Shown: positions 17,445 to 27,793, numbered from the stretch's first letter. The stretch: 64,000 nt of DNA from Hymenobacter cheonanensis (GCF_030581075.1 NZ_JAUQSW010000001.1:682001-746000); one strand, 5' to 3'. Numbers and translations are program-made. Notes: generated by a model not told the origin, from the sequence alone.

Positions 17445-18206
17445 ATGTCTTTTTTTAAATCCGATACTTGGTTCGACGTCTTCAAGCACCTGGCGCTGAT
17501 TGTGGCGCTGGGCGCGGCGCTGGTGCTAGGCTTTTTTTACGTGTACCTGCCCATTACCACGCACCACGGCGAAACCATTGTGGTGCCCAAAATAACGGGC
17601 ATGAACCTGGCCGACCTGGAAAACTACCTCGACGAGCACAACCTCGCCTACTTCGTGGATGACAGCAGCTACGCGCCTGGCACCCGGCCCATGACGGTGC
17701 TGACGCAGGAGCCCGCGCCCGGCGAAAAGGTGAAGCAGGACCGCAAAATCTACATTTCGGTGGCCATGCGCCACCCGCCGGTCATCAAGATGCCCAAGCT
17801 GACCGATGGCTCGGTGAAGAACGCCCAGCTCATCCTGGCCAGCTACGACCTGATAATCGGCCAGATAAAGCTGGTACCCAACGTGGCCAAGGATGCCGTG
17901 CTGAAACAGCTGGTGGGCGGCCGCGAAATTGCGGCCGGCGCGCCCATTGCCAAGGGCACCAAGGTGGATTTGGAAGTGGGCGACGGCCTGGGCAACACCG
18001 AGTTTGAAGTACCCAACCTCGTGAACATGCCCGAGGATGAGGCCCGTACCCTGCTCGCCGGCCAGCACCTGGAGGTGGGCGAAGTCTTCAAGCAAGCCGC
18101 TGAAACCGGGCAGGCGCCCGGCACGGTAGTGCGCCAGCGGCCGGCCGCCACGCCGGGCGCCACCATTCGCATGGGCCAGCTGGTAGACTTGTGGATAGCC
18201 GAGTAG
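17445..18206 (+). CDS. PASTA domain membrane protein
   Basis: 253 residues: a short cytoplasmic N-terminus, one membrane helix (about 15-36) and three PASTA domains outside (about 42-110, 112-185 and 186-253), each with the pattern VPxxxGM/T...A...L and GQAPGTVV- or EPAPGEKV-type turns. PASTA domains bind muropeptides or beta-lactam-like compounds. There is no kinase or transpeptidase domain, so it is a stand-alone cell-wall sensor or scaffold. Its position directly after the D-Ala-D-Ala ligase supports a peptidoglycan role; the two are separated by a long palindrome. Confidence 0.9.
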   Translation: MSFFKSDTWFDVFKHLALIVALGAALVLGFFYVYLPITTHHGETIVVPKITGMNLADLENYLDEHNLAYFVDDSSYAPGTRPMTVLTQEPAPGEKVKQDRKIYISVAMRHPPVIKMPKLTDGSVKNAQLILASYDLIIGQIKLVPNVAKDAVLKQLVGGREIAAGAPIAKGTKVDLEVGDGLGNTEFEVPNLVNMPEDEARTLLAGQHLEVGEVFKQAAETGQAPGTVVRQRPAATPGATIRMGQLVDLWIAE

Positions 18207-18226
18207 CCTACTGAACTGTTATTTTT

Positions 18227-18325
18227 CGTCTGTCATTGCGAGGAGGCACGACGAAGCAATCTCACCTGTTGAGCGCCACCGTTCGGGTGCGATTGCTTCG
18301 TCGTGCCTCCTCGCAATGACAGACG
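18227..18325. repeat. Long intergenic palindrome, 35-bp arms
   Basis: Arms 18227-18261 and 18291-18325 are perfect complements, containing GTCATTGCGAGGAGGCACG. It sits between the PASTA gene and the next T9SS gene. An internally deleted relative with the same arm is at 22121. Confidence 0.9.
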
Positions 18326-18377
18326 TTTTTATAACGTTACCTTTCTACATACAACTGACTACTTAGTCTTAGCTTCT

Positions 18378-20348
18378 ATGCGTTTACTTCTCCGCTTACT
18401 AGGGCTGCCGGCAGTGCTGCTGAGCCTGCTGGCCCGGGCCCAGACCGCGCCCCCCGTGCTCACGCCCCAGCCGCTGACCAGCGACCCCAGCCGGGCCTAC
18501 GTGCCTGCCCTTAGCGGGGGCGCCACCCAGCGCACGGCGGCCCTGGCGCTGCCTTTTTTCGAGGATTTTACGCTGCCGCGCGATGGGCAGCCCAGCCCGC
18601 TGCGCTGGCAACCGGCCACTACCACCTACCCCAACGGGGGCCTGAACGAGCTGCACTACGCCGGCGGCGGAGCCTACGTGAGCAACCGGCTGGCTAGCGA
18701 GCCGCTCACGCGCGGCACGGCCACCCTTGATGGCCTGCGCGCCAACGGCCGCCCCTACACGCCGGGCTCGGCCTCGCTCTACAGCGCCACCGATACGCTC
18801 ACCTCGCAGCCCATCGACCTGAGTAGCTACTCGGCCGCGGCCAACCTGTACCTCAGCTACGCCTGGCAGGCGGGCTCGCTGGTGGGCGCGCCGGTGGCCA
18901 CCAGCAGCGGTGCCCCCGTGTTTTTGACGCTGGAGTTTCTGGATAACGTGGGGCGCTGGAACACCATCTGGACCTACAATGCGGAGGGCAAAACCACCCG
19001 CTTCCGGCAGCAGATTTTTCCGATTAGCCAGGCCAGCTACTTCCACGCCAACTTCCGGTTCCGGTTTCGGGCCTCGGGCAACCAGGCTTCCAGCCGCGAT
19101 GCCTTCGGGGTCGACTACGTTTACCTCAACAATAACCGGGCGGCCAATGACACTATCTTCCAGGATATTGCCACCAGCCGGGGCCTGAGCAGCCCGCTCC
19201 AGAGCTACACCGCCATGCCGACCTGGCAATACGCGGCCAGCAGCGCCAGCCCCCTCAACCCGACCATGACGACCACCGTCAACAACCTGCTGCCCAGCGG
19301 CAACCCTACACCCATCAGCTGGCAGGGCACGGTGCGCGAGCTTACGAGCGGCGGCTTTGGGCCGGCAACCTGGGTAAGCGGCAACCAGCCGCTGCTGGCT
19401 GGGGCGCGCCAGGTGGCTATCAGCGGCGATGCGCGCACGGCAGCGCTGCCGGCCACCGGCATCCCGGGTCGCTACCGCTACGCGCTGGCCCTGCAAACCA
19501 ACGAAACCAACCCGCTTACGCTACCCAACGACACCACCTACCGCGACCTGGAGCTAACTGACTATTACGCCTTTGACGATGGCACGGCCGAATCGTTTCT
19601 GACCCTGCCCGCCGTGAGCACGGGGCCGTTCACGTACTACGCCTACCCCATCACGGCGGCCAAGGCCGACCAGGTGAAATCCATTCGGCTAGCCCCTATT
19701 TTCAATAACATTCCGCTGGCGCAGGGGGGCGAAAACTTTCAGAACCGCTCGGTGACCGTGGCCGTGTGGGCCGACAACAATGGCCAGCCGGCCAACACGC
19801 CACTTGCCACCCAGGCCGTGGTTATTCCGAACCCCTTGCCCACCACCGGCCAGGTATTTTTTGAGGTCAGCTTCGCCAACCCGGTGTCGGTATCGGGCCG
19901 CTTTTACATCGGCTACGGGCAGGCATCGGGCGGGCAGTTTCTGCCCTATGGCTTCGACCTGAACAACGGCTCGACGGCCCCCGTCCTGTTTTATAACAAC
20001 CAGGGCACTTGGTCGAAACCTACGCTCTCAACGCCCGGCACCATCATGATGCGCGCCGTGATGACCAACAACCTCGTGCTGGCCACCCAGGCCCAGCAAA
20101 GCATCAGCACGCAGTTCAGCCTCTACCCCAACCCCAGCCCGCGCGGCACGGCGGTGGTGGTAAGCGGGCCGGCCTTCCGCCGGGCGGCTGTGCTCGATGT
20201 GCTAGGGCGCCCGGTGTGGCAGCAGCCCGCCGCCGAGGCCGGCCGGCCCACCCTGCAACTGCCGGCCAGCCTGGCCGCCGGCGTGTACCTGGTGCAGCTA
20301 ACTTTGCCCGATGGCAGCGTGGCCACCCGCCGCCTGGCAGTGGAGTAA
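18378..20348 (+). CDS. T9SS type A sorting domain protein
   Basis: 656 residues from ATG 18378. The open frame runs up to 18303 inside the palindrome, but ATG 18378 begins a good signal peptide (MRLLLRLLGLPAVLLSLLARAQ), and a TACCTTTC -7-like element lies 32 bases before it. The mature protein is rich in beta-strand and Asn/Thr/Ser, with FFEDF and YYAFDDGTAE segments that recur in Bacteroidota surface proteins of unknown role. The last about 75 residues form a Por-type tail (LYPNPSPRGT ... GVYLVQLTLPDG), directing secretion and anchoring by T9SS. No catalytic domain is recognised. Confidence 0.88.
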   Translation: MRLLLRLLGLPAVLLSLLARAQTAPPVLTPQPLTSDPSRAYVPALSGGATQRTAALALPFFEDFTLPRDGQPSPLRWQPATTTYPNGGLNELHYAGGGAYVSNRLASEPLTRGTATLDGLRANGRPYTPGSASLYSATDTLTSQPIDLSSYSAAANLYLSYAWQAGSLVGAPVATSSGAPVFLTLEFLDNVGRWNTIWTYNAEGKTTRFRQQIFPISQASYFHANFRFRFRASGNQASSRDAFGVDYVYLNNNRAANDTIFQDIATSRGLSSPLQSYTAMPTWQYAASSASPLNPTMTTTVNNLLPSGNPTPISWQGTVRELTSGGFGPATWVSGNQPLLAGARQVAISGDARTAALPATGIPGRYRYALALQTNETNPLTLPNDTTYRDLELTDYYAFDDGTAESFLTLPAVSTGPFTYYAYPITAAKADQVKSIRLAPIFNNIPLAQGGENFQNRSVTVAVWADNNGQPANTPLATQAVVIPNPLPTTGQVFFEVSFANPVSVSGRFYIGYGQASGGQFLPYGFDLNNGSTAPVLFYNNQGTWSKPTLSTPGTIMMRAVMTNNLVLATQAQQSISTQFSLYPNPSPRGTAVVVSGPAFRRAAVLDVLGRPVWQQPAAEAGRPTLQLPASLAAGVYLVQLTLPDGSVATRRLAVE

Positions 20349-20376
20349 GCTGCCTTATCTTTTAGCCCTTATCCCC

Positions 20377-20676
20377 ATGCCCGACATCACTTCTGCCGAG
20401 TTGAAACAGCGCCAGCAAGCCGGCGAAACCCCCACCATCCTCGATGTGCGCGAGCCTTGGGAGTTTGAGGAAAGCCGCATCAGCGGCAGCCAAAACATTC
20501 CGCTCGGTACCCTGCCCACCAAGCTTGACGACCTGGAAGACCTTAAAGACCAAGAGGTTATCGTGCACTGCAAAAGCGGAGGGCGCTCAGCCACGGCTAA
20601 GGCCTTCCTCATTCAGCAGGGCTTCACCAACGTGCGCAACCTGGAGGGCGGCATCACGGCCTTCCAGGGCAGCTAG
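20377..20676 (+). CDS. Rhodanese-like domain protein
   Basis: 99 residues, a single rhodanese domain: LDVREPWEFEESRI early, then the active-site loop VHCKSGGRS with the catalytic Cys, and a C-terminal NLEGGITAF. Such small cytoplasmic proteins carry persulfide sulfur for transfer. ATG 20377 was chosen because the longer reading to 20311 lies inside the preceding T9SS gene. It begins 28 bases after that gene's stop and is followed by a strong terminator. Confidence 0.93.
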   Translation: MPDITSAELKQRQQAGETPTILDVREPWEFEESRISGSQNIPLGTLPTKLDDLEDLKDQEVIVHCKSGGRSATAKAFLIQQGFTNVRNLEGGITAFQGS

Positions 20677-20698
20677 GCCCTGAAAAGCGGCTCCGGCG

Positions 20699-20735
20699 AA
20701 CAAGGCCCTGGCAATTGCTTGCCAGGGCCTTGTTT
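20699..20735 (+). terminator. Intrinsic terminator after the rhodanese gene
   Basis: Perfect stem ACAAGGCCCTGGCAA / TTGCCAGGGCCTTGT with a four-base loop. It can serve both the rhodanese gene and the convergent sterol-desaturase-family gene. Confidence 0.85.
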
Positions 20736-20742
20736 ATATAGG

Positions 20743-21897
20743 CTAGCGGCTGCTTTGCTCCTCCAGGTGCAGGTCGTGGTCGAATGGGCTTTTGGTGAAC
20801 GGGTACACCAGCTGCGGCAGGTAGCCTTTGGGGTAGGCGGCCTCGTGCACGCCGGTGGCGGCGGGCCACTCGTGGCCAGGCAGGTAGTAGGTACCGAACA
20901 CTTTATCGATGAGCGGGAAGTGGATGGCGAAGTTGATGCCGTAGTGCGCGGGGTCGTCGCCGTGGTGCCAGTGGTGGTACTGGGGCGTCACGAACACGTA
21001 TTTCAGGAAGCCGAAATTGAGCCGGGTGTTGGCATGAATCAGCACCGCATGGATGGACACGAACAGGATGTAGCTGTTGAAGGCCAGCCCCGAAAACCCG
21101 CAGATGTAGAGCGGAATAAACGAGATGGCGCGCGTGGCAAACACATCGACAAAGTGCGTGCGCGAGCCGGCCAGCCAGTCCATAGCCTGCGTAGAGTGGT
21201 GCACCGAGTGAAACCGCCACAGGTACACGTGCGCATGAAACAGCCGGTGCGTGGCGTACTGAAATAAATCGGTGAGAAAGAGGGCTAGCGGCAGCGCGGC
21301 CACTAGCGGCAGGCCGTGCACCCAGTGTTGCAGCGGCGCCAGGCCCAGCCCGCCAAACAGCAGCCTGGCCGGAGCCTGGGTAATGACCCCAAAAAACTGC
21401 ACAAACAAGTGGCTCACTGCGAAATACACCAGGTCGGTGCGCCACTCTTCGTGGAAGCGCGACTGCCGCAGGCGCTTGGGAAACAGCATTTCGATGGGCA
21501 CGAAAATGACGCTCATCAGCAGCAGGTCAATTACCAGCCAGTCGAGGCCCAGGTGCCAGGTGGTGGGCGCCACGGCGCGCGCCCGCACCTGCAAGCCCCC
21601 CACCGCCACGGCGGCCAGCGACAAGCCGATGCCCAGCAGGGCTAGCCGCTTGCGCTGGCTGAGCATGAAGCTGACGGTAGCAAAAAAGAAGGACGCAACG
21701 ATGCCGCCGAGCAACAGCGTCTTCATCAGCTCGCCGCTGTACACTTCCCGAAACTCGGGGGTGGTGAGGTACTCGGGAAAGCGAAAGCAGCACACGGCGC
21801 CCACGGCCAGCAGCGCCAGAAAAATGGAGGTGTAGCCGCTGATAAAGCCTTCGCCAAGATGCAGGCGCTGGGTAGTGGTTCGGGGTTGGGTAAGCAT
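20743..21897 (-). CDS. Sterol desaturase / fatty acid hydroxylase family membrane protein
   Basis: About 384 residues. The diiron histidine boxes are visible in order: HRLFH, HSVHH and HHWHH, set among several membrane helices. The N-terminal third adds extra hydrophobic helices, so the protein has a fused membrane region before the hydroxylase domain. Family enzymes hydroxylate or desaturate lipids or carotenoids, using O2; the substrate here is unknown. The frame opens at a TTG at 21945, but ATG 21897 (MLTQPRTTTQ) is the more likely start. It is convergent with the rhodanese gene. Confidence 0.88.
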   Translation of the reverse strand: MLTQPRTTTQRLHLGEGFISGYTSIFLALLAVGAVCCFRFPEYLTTPEFREVYSGELMKTLLLGGIVASFFFATVSFMLSQRKRLALLGIGLSLAAVAVGGLQVRARAVAPTTWHLGLDWLVIDLLLMSVIFVPIEMLFPKRLRQSRFHEEWRTDLVYFAVSHLFVQFFGVITQAPARLLFGGLGLAPLQHWVHGLPLVAALPLALFLTDLFQYATHRLFHAHVYLWRFHSVHHSTQAMDWLAGSRTHFVDVFATRAISFIPLYICGFSGLAFNSYILFVSIHAVLIHANTRLNFGFLKYVFVTPQYHHWHHGDDPAHYGINFAIHFPLIDKVFGTYYLPGHEWPAATGVHEAAYPKGYLPQLVYPFTKSPFDHDLHLEEQSSR

Positions 21898-22120
21898 GGA
21901 GCTGAACGTTGGGGCCGCGCCAAAGCAGCGCGTTAACGCCAGCAAATGTGGGCGGCTAGCCTACGCGGCCGCAACGTATTTTTCCCAGGCCTCAGACTTT
22001 CATTTTACTACAGTCAGCATCTTATCTCACTAAAAATCAACACCTAGCTGCATACGCGATTCGACTTTTGAGTTTCTTGTTTCAGTTAAGAAGATATCTA
22101 CATTGACTGGCTGAAGACCA

Positions 22121-22170
22121 AAACCGCCTGTCATTGCGAGGAGGCACGACGAAGCAATGACAGGCGGTTT
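22121..22170 (-). repeat. Internally deleted palindrome, also a likely terminator of recQ
   Basis: Contains the left arm of the 18227 element (GTCATTGCGAGGAGGCACG...) joined directly to the end of its right arm at a shared GCAAT. The result is a 17-bp perfect hairpin (AAACCGCCTGTCATTGC / complement) with a 16-base loop, about 35 bases beyond the recQ stop. The remaining bases of 21898-22203 hold no supported gene. Confidence 0.8.
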
Positions 22171-22203
22171 ATTAATTCAAGCAGCTTCTTGACAAGCTCC
22201 CAA

Positions 22204-24156
22204 TCAACTGGCAGTGCCTAGCCGGCCATCGGCCGCGTAGGCCAGCCGACCCAGCTCCACCAGCTGGCGCAGAGCCGCTGTAATGGCCGCCGCTTCAGCG
22301 GCAGGGTAGCGGGCTACCACCTGGCGCGGTAGCAGCGGCGCAGCGCCCAGTAGCTCTAGCAGGCTGGCTTGTAGCCCGGCCGTGCTGGCGGGCGCCTGCG
22401 CGGCCTTTTTGCGGGCCAGGCACACGTCGCACACGCCGCATGCCGGTGCGTCGGGCTCGGCAAAGTACTCGAGCAGCAGCTGCTGGCGGCAGTGCGTGGT
22501 GCTGGCCGCGTAGTCGATTACGGCTGTGGTCTGGTGCTCGGTGAGCTGCCTGGCGGCGCGCAGGCGGCGCTCATCCAGGGGCAGCTGGGCGGCGTCGTAG
22601 CGCGGCGTGAGGAAGAGCGCCTGCGGCAGCTCGCGCCGGGGCTGGTAGTGCAGCACGCCGGTGCTGTGCAGGTAGCGCAGCTGGCGCGTTACATCGGTGG
22701 TGCTTTGGCGCAGGTGCCGGGCTAGCGCGCTCTCGGCAATGGCCTGGAAGGCCACGAACAGCTCGCCGCCATACAGCCGCAGCAGCGCCTTAATAAGCTG
22801 GTCGTGCTGAGCATTGGCCACTTGGAAATGGTACAAATCCTGCTGATTGCTAATGAGCTGCACCCTGGCCGGCTGGTTCACGGCCTCGGTGAGCTGCACA
22901 AAGCCCTGCTGCTCCAGCATTTTGAGCGCGTGGTGGGCATCGACGGCCTTGAGGCGGTAGGTTTCGGCAAACGCGCCGAGGTCGAAGTCGAAGGCCACCA
23001 ACTCGCCGCCGCCCACGGCCGTGCGCGAGTAGTTGGCCAGCGCCTGGTACACGCGGCGCACCACATCGGGCGGCGGGTGGGCTAGGGTGGCCTGGCGGCG
23101 CAAACTGTCGGCATCGGCGGGGCCGCTCAGCAGCACGGCGAAGGCGTAGAGGCCGTCGCGCCCGGCGCGGCCGGCCTCCTGGTAGTAGGCTTCGAGGGTG
23201 GCGGGCGCGTCGAGGTGGGCCACCACGCGCACGTCGGGCTTGTCGATACCCATGCCAAAGGCATTGGTAGCCACGATGATGCGCGTTTTGTCGGCTAGCC
23301 AGTCTTGCTGAATACGGGTACGCTGCTCGGCGGGCAGGCCGGCGTGGTAGGCGGCAGCGGGCAGCTTTTGCTGGCTGAGCCAGGTGGCGGTATCCTCGGC
23401 CTGGCGGCGGGTGCGGGCGTACACGATACCCGTTTTGCCGGGGCCTACGCCACGCAACACTTCCAGCAGGCGGCGCTGCTTGTCCTCGGTTGGCAGGACG
23501 GAATACGAGAGCTTGGGCCGCGCAAAGCTCTGGGTAAAAACACCGTAGCCGGGCCGAAACTGGAGCTTCTCCACAATATCCTGCCGCACCTGGCCGGTGG
23601 CGGTGGCCGTGAGGGCGATGCACGGTACCTCGGGCGGCAGCAGCGCCCGCAGCTCGGCAATGCGCAGGTAGGGCGGCCGAAAATCGTAGCCCCACTGCGA
23701 GAGGCAGTGCGCCTCGTCAATGGCCAGCAGCCCCACATTCATGCGGGCTACCCTAGCCCGAAAAAGGTCGGTGAGCAGCCGCTCGGGGCTGACGTACAAG
23801 AACTTGACCTCGCGGCCGTACACGCAGTTGTCCAGCGCCTGGTCTATTTCCTGGTGGCTCATGCCCGCGTACACGGCCTCGGCCTTGAGGCCGCGCTTGC
23901 GCAGGTTCTCCACCTGGTCGCGCATCAGGGCGATGAGCGGCGTGACCACCACGCACAAACCCGGCCTAGCCAGCGCGGGCACCTGGAAACACACGCTTTT
24001 GCCGCCGCCGGTGGGCAGCAGCGCCAGCGCATCGCGCCCAGCTAGCACCGCTTCGATAATCTCCTGCTGGCCCGGCCGAAACTGCTGGTGGCCCCAGTAC
24101 TGGCGCAGCAGGGCTAGCGGTTCGGCAGAAGTGTTAGCGGGCAAGGCGGGCGGCAT
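22204..24156 (-). CDS. recQ: RecQ-family ATP-dependent DNA helicase
   Basis: 650 residues. Helicase motifs in order: Walker A LLPTGGGKSVCF (about 43-54), DEAH box (about 148), TATATGQVR, the RecQ-type motif VI region with EAYYQEAGRAGRDG, then a zinc-binding subdomain ending in ACGVCDVC (about 575). A shortened region follows where a winged-helix and HRDC would be; a full HRDC is not obvious. The enzyme unwinds DNA 3'-5' in repair and recombination. The -7 element TAATTTTG lies four bases before the ATG. A palindrome-derived hairpin follows the gene. Confidence 0.95.
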   Translation of the reverse strand: MPPALPANTSAEPLALLRQYWGHQQFRPGQQEIIEAVLAGRDALALLPTGGGKSVCFQVPALARPGLCVVVTPLIALMRDQVENLRKRGLKAEAVYAGMSHQEIDQALDNCVYGREVKFLYVSPERLLTDLFRARVARMNVGLLAIDEAHCLSQWGYDFRPPYLRIAELRALLPPEVPCIALTATATGQVRQDIVEKLQFRPGYGVFTQSFARPKLSYSVLPTEDKQRRLLEVLRGVGPGKTGIVYARTRRQAEDTATWLSQQKLPAAAYHAGLPAEQRTRIQQDWLADKTRIIVATNAFGMGIDKPDVRVVAHLDAPATLEAYYQEAGRAGRDGLYAFAVLLSGPADADSLRRQATLAHPPPDVVRRVYQALANYSRTAVGGGELVAFDFDLGAFAETYRLKAVDAHHALKMLEQQGFVQLTEAVNQPARVQLISNQQDLYHFQVANAQHDQLIKALLRLYGGELFVAFQAIAESALARHLRQSTTDVTRQLRYLHSTGVLHYQPRRELPQALFLTPRYDAAQLPLDERRLRAARQLTEHQTTAVIDYAASTTHCRQQLLLEYFAEPDAPACGVCDVCLARKKAAQAPASTAGLQASLLELLGAAPLLPRQVVARYPAAEAAAITAALRQLVELGRLAYAADGRLGTAS

Positions 24157-24160
24157 AGCC

Positions 24161-24168
24161 CAAAATTA
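24161..24168 (-). promoter_or_regulatory. Bacteroidota -7 promoter element TAATTTTG for recQ
   Basis: On the minus strand TAATTTTG fits TAnnTTTG exactly and ends four bases before the recQ ATG, again implying a near-leaderless transcript. Confidence 0.5.
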
Positions 24169-24210
24169 CGCGCCGCCAGCAGCTGACTAGCCCCCGCAGC
24201 AGCGAAGGAC

Positions 24211-24471
24211 CTAAAAGTATTCCTTCAAGTAATTGTACCCCCAATAGTTAATTCCTGCCCAGGCCACGCTATAACCGGCAGCCACCAGCAACAGAAACGC
24301 GCCGCCGATTTTGCGGGCCCGGCTCTGGCCGCGCCACACGTCAGTGCCCAGCACCCACAGCCCGATACCAATCAGCGTAAGCAGGCCCTCCCCTATCGCT
24401 ACGTCGCCATAATTTATCTTATTGTTGGTGACCAGCGAAATGTTGATATTGAGCAAGAAGTAGTGTTGCAT
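24211..24471 (-). CDS. Small hypothetical membrane protein (86 aa)
   Basis: Two hydrophobic helices (about 28-45 and 57-75) separated by a short basic loop (WRGQSRARKIGG). No recognised family. It lies upstream of recQ on the same strand with a 54-base gap; the predicted recQ promoter sits in that gap. Lower GC than its neighbours in the N-terminal 25 codons. Confidence 0.6.
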   Translation of the reverse strand: MQHYFLLNINISLVTNNKINYGDVAIGEGLLTLIGIGLWVLGTDVWRGQSRARKIGGAFLLLVAAGYSVAWAGINYWGYNYLKEYF

Positions 24472-24515
24472 AATACTGAGGGGCCATAACGCGCCTCAAG
24501 ATAACGGGCGCCCAC

Positions 24516-24549
24516 AAAAAAACCCGGCACCTTGCGGCACCGGGCTTTT
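24516..24549 (-). terminator. Intrinsic terminator
   Basis: On the minus strand, GCCCGG-TG-CC GCAA GG-TG-CCGGGT followed by seven T, with a two-base internal mismatch. It lies 25 bases after the stop of the gene at 24574. Confidence 0.75.
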
Positions 24550-24573
24550 CTCAAAAACTGTAGGCTAGCGCAC

Positions 24574-25380
24574 TTACGCGGCTACGGCCGTCGTGCCCTC
24601 GCGGTCCTCAATGGCCTTGCGGAGCTTGGCAATGGCCTGGGTGGCGCGCTCCTCATCGAGGCGGTTGATGTTGAGCAGCATCTTGGTCTTCTCCTGGCGC
24701 GTGATGAGCGGGTGGTTCAGCAGGCGGATAATCTCCTCCTTCTGGCTAGCCGTGGCGTACTGCACCGGAGCGGCGGGCGCCTCGGCAGCGGGGGCTTCGG
24801 CCGGCGCGGCGGGAGCCGTGGTTACGGCGCGCATCACGGGGGCAGGCTCGGCCACTACGGCCGGGGCCACGGCGGGCGCGGGCACGTTGCCGCTATACTC
24901 CATTTCTTCGGCCGGGGTGGGCTCGTAGCCAGCAGCGCGGATAATCCAGGCCAGGATGTTGCGGTAGGCCTTGCCAATGGCCCGGGTCTGGGCCATGCTG
25001 GCGATGGCAAACTCCTGGTAGAATTTCTTGCCACCCTCCTTGTTCGAGCACACGGCGAAGCCGGCGCCCACGGTAGTCTGGTGGCGCAGGTCGAAGAGCG
25101 TGACCTTGGCCTGGTACTTCAACTCCTGGTCGGTGCTGAGGTTGATGACGTGCTCCACGATGGGCACGATGCCCAGGCGCGAGCCGGCGTACTGCCAGCC
25201 CTCCACGTTCACAAACTCCTTGCCCTGCACCTGGGTGCTGAGCTTGTTTTCTTTAATAAACTTAGCCAGGTCCTTTGCCAGGTCGAACGTCTCGTCCGAC
25301 TTCGCAATGTCATAGCTCTCCGCGCGGGGAGCGGCTTTTTTGGCGGCAGCTTCTTTCGGGGCTTTGGTGACTTCGGTCAT
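24574..25380 (-). CDS. Phage-type hypothetical protein (268 aa)
   Basis: A soluble protein. Residues about 35-150 contain KFIKENKLSTQVQGKEFVN, WQYAGSRLGIVP and then ASMAQTRAIGKAYRN with AGYEPTPAEEM. I recall the pattern MAQTRAxxKAxR...AGxExTPAEEM from phage and prophage proteins of unknown function, loosely similar in layout to ERF/RecT-type recombination proteins. An Ala/Pro-rich linker (about 155-205) joins it to a small helical C-terminal domain. No other phage genes flank it, so it is either a domesticated phage gene or a host gene of the same family. It has its own terminator. Confidence 0.7.
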   Translation of the reverse strand: MTEVTKAPKEAAAKKAAPRAESYDIAKSDETFDLAKDLAKFIKENKLSTQVQGKEFVNVEGWQYAGSRLGIVPIVEHVINLSTDQELKYQAKVTLFDLRHQTTVGAGFAVCSNKEGGKKFYQEFAIASMAQTRAIGKAYRNILAWIIRAAGYEPTPAEEMEYSGNVPAPAVAPAVVAEPAPVMRAVTTAPAAPAEAPAAEAPAAPVQYATASQKEEIIRLLNHPLITRQEKTKMLLNINRLDEERATQAIAKLRKAIEDREGTTAVAA

Positions 25381-25597
25381 GGTGTGAGGTGGCCAGCGGC
25401 CGGTTATCGTTCTGTAGTACGAATATCAAACTAACTCAGGCCAAAGTTAGTGCCCCGAAAGCCAATTTTTTTAGCAAAATTTAGTTCTGATTATCAAGTA
25501 GTTTAGGAAGCGTGAAAAATTAGTTTTCAGCAAGGCGATTTTCCAAAGGGCTTAGCCAGGATGCGAAACAGAAAACCAGGTGGCAAACGCCAAAAAG

Positions 25598-25698
25598 AGG
25601 TCATCATGCTGAACGCAGTGAAGCATCTCGTCCGAATCGTTTGATTAGTAATCCAACGATTCGGACGAGATGCTTCACTGCGTTCAGTATGACGACCT
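25598..25698. repeat. Long intergenic palindrome, about 43-bp arms
   Basis: AGGTCATCATGCTGAACGCA... pairs with ...GTATGACGACCT, with one or two mismatches. Its arm core (TGCTGAACGCAGTGAAGCAT) is shared with the element at 57906. The 25381-25727 interval contains no other supported feature. Confidence 0.9.
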
Positions 25699-25727
25699 TA
25701 TGGTCTTGTGCAGTTGTTTGCTTTCGC

Positions 25728-26384
25728 CTACTCTTCCAGAATGTGCCCGTCGCGCATCACGATGGTGCGGTCGGCCATCTGGGCCAGGGTATCGTTGTGG
25801 GTTACGATGACGAAGGTTTGGCCGAACTCCTTGCGCAGCCAGAAAAACAGCTCGTGCAGCTCTTGCGCGTTCTTCGAGTCGAGGTTGCCGCTGGGCTCGT
25901 CGGCGAAGATGATTTCGGGCGAGTTGATGAGGGCGCGCGCCACCGACACGCGCTGCTGCTCGCCGCCGCTCATCTCGCTGGGCTTGTGGTCGACGCGGTG
26001 GTCGAGGTTGAGCAGGCCGAGCAGTTCGCGGGCGCGCACCCGCACTTCCTTTTCCGAGCGGTCGGCCAGGTAGGCGGGCAGGCACACGTTTTCGATGGCC
26101 GTGAACTCGGGCAGCAGGTTGTGAAACTGAAACACGAAGCCGATGTGGCGGTTGCGAAACTTAGCCAGCGAGGTGCGCCCCAGGCTCGTAACGGACTGCC
26201 CATCGAAGAGCACCTCGCCCGAGTCGGGATTGTCGAGGGTGCCCAGAATGTGCAGCAGCGTGCTTTTGCCCGCCCCCGACGACCCCACGATGCTCACGAT
26301 TTCGGCCCGCTGAATGGTGAGGTCGATGCCCTTGAGCACTTCCAGCGAGTTGTAGCTTTTACGGAGGTTAATGGCTTGTAGCAA
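25728..26384 (-). CDS. ABC transporter ATP-binding protein, LolD/MacB type
   Basis: 218 residues, a single nucleotide-binding domain: Walker [10 protein letters not shown] (34-42), Q-loop [10 protein letters not shown], signature MSGGEQQR (about 138), Walker [13 protein letters not shown] (about 160) and the switch His in VTHN. The SGNLDSKN and [12 protein letters not shown] stretches are typical of the LolD/MacB/FtsE group that powers lipoprotein release or efflux with a separate permease. No permease gene is adjacent. The start codon appears to be TTG 26384; a TACGTTCG -7-like element lies just upstream. Confidence 0.92.
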   Translation of the reverse strand: MLQAINLRKSYNSLEVLKGIDLTIQRAEIVSIVGSSGAGKSTLLHILGTLDNPDSGEVLFDGQSVTSLGRTSLAKFRNRHIGFVFQFHNLLPEFTAIENVCLPAYLADRSEKEVRVRARELLGLLNLDHRVDHKPSEMSGGEQQRVSVARALINSPEIIFADEPSGNLDSKNAQELHELFFWLRKEFGQTFVIVTHNDTLAQMADRTIVMRDGHILEE

Positions 26385-26455
26385 AGCGAACGTAGGAAAA
26401 CAGACAGTACTAGGGCAAAGCTACGCGCAAAGGCGCCCGGGCGTTGGCTGGTTCC

Positions 26456-26543
26456 GTCATTGCGCGCGCGGCGCGGCAATCGTATCAGAGCGAGTCCTTC
26501 GGGTAGTGTGCTGGTGCGATTGCCGCGCTACGCGCGCAATGAC
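26456..26543. repeat. Long intergenic palindrome
   Basis: GTCATTGCGCGCGCGGCGCG... pairs with ...CGCGCTACGCGCGCAATGAC, with small mismatches, between divergent lolD-like and sucC genes. Confidence 0.85.
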
Positions 26544-26555
26544 AGTCGTTGGCCC

Positions 26556-26563
26556 TACCTTCG
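26556..26563 (+). promoter_or_regulatory. Possible -7 element for sucC
   Basis: TACCTTCG, one base from the TAnnTTTG consensus, 33 bases before the sucC ATG and just after a palindrome. Confidence 0.35.
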
Positions 26564-26596
26564 CGCCAGCAAAAAACTCCACCCCTACCCCCTCCG

Positions 26597-27793
<1,197 letters not shown>

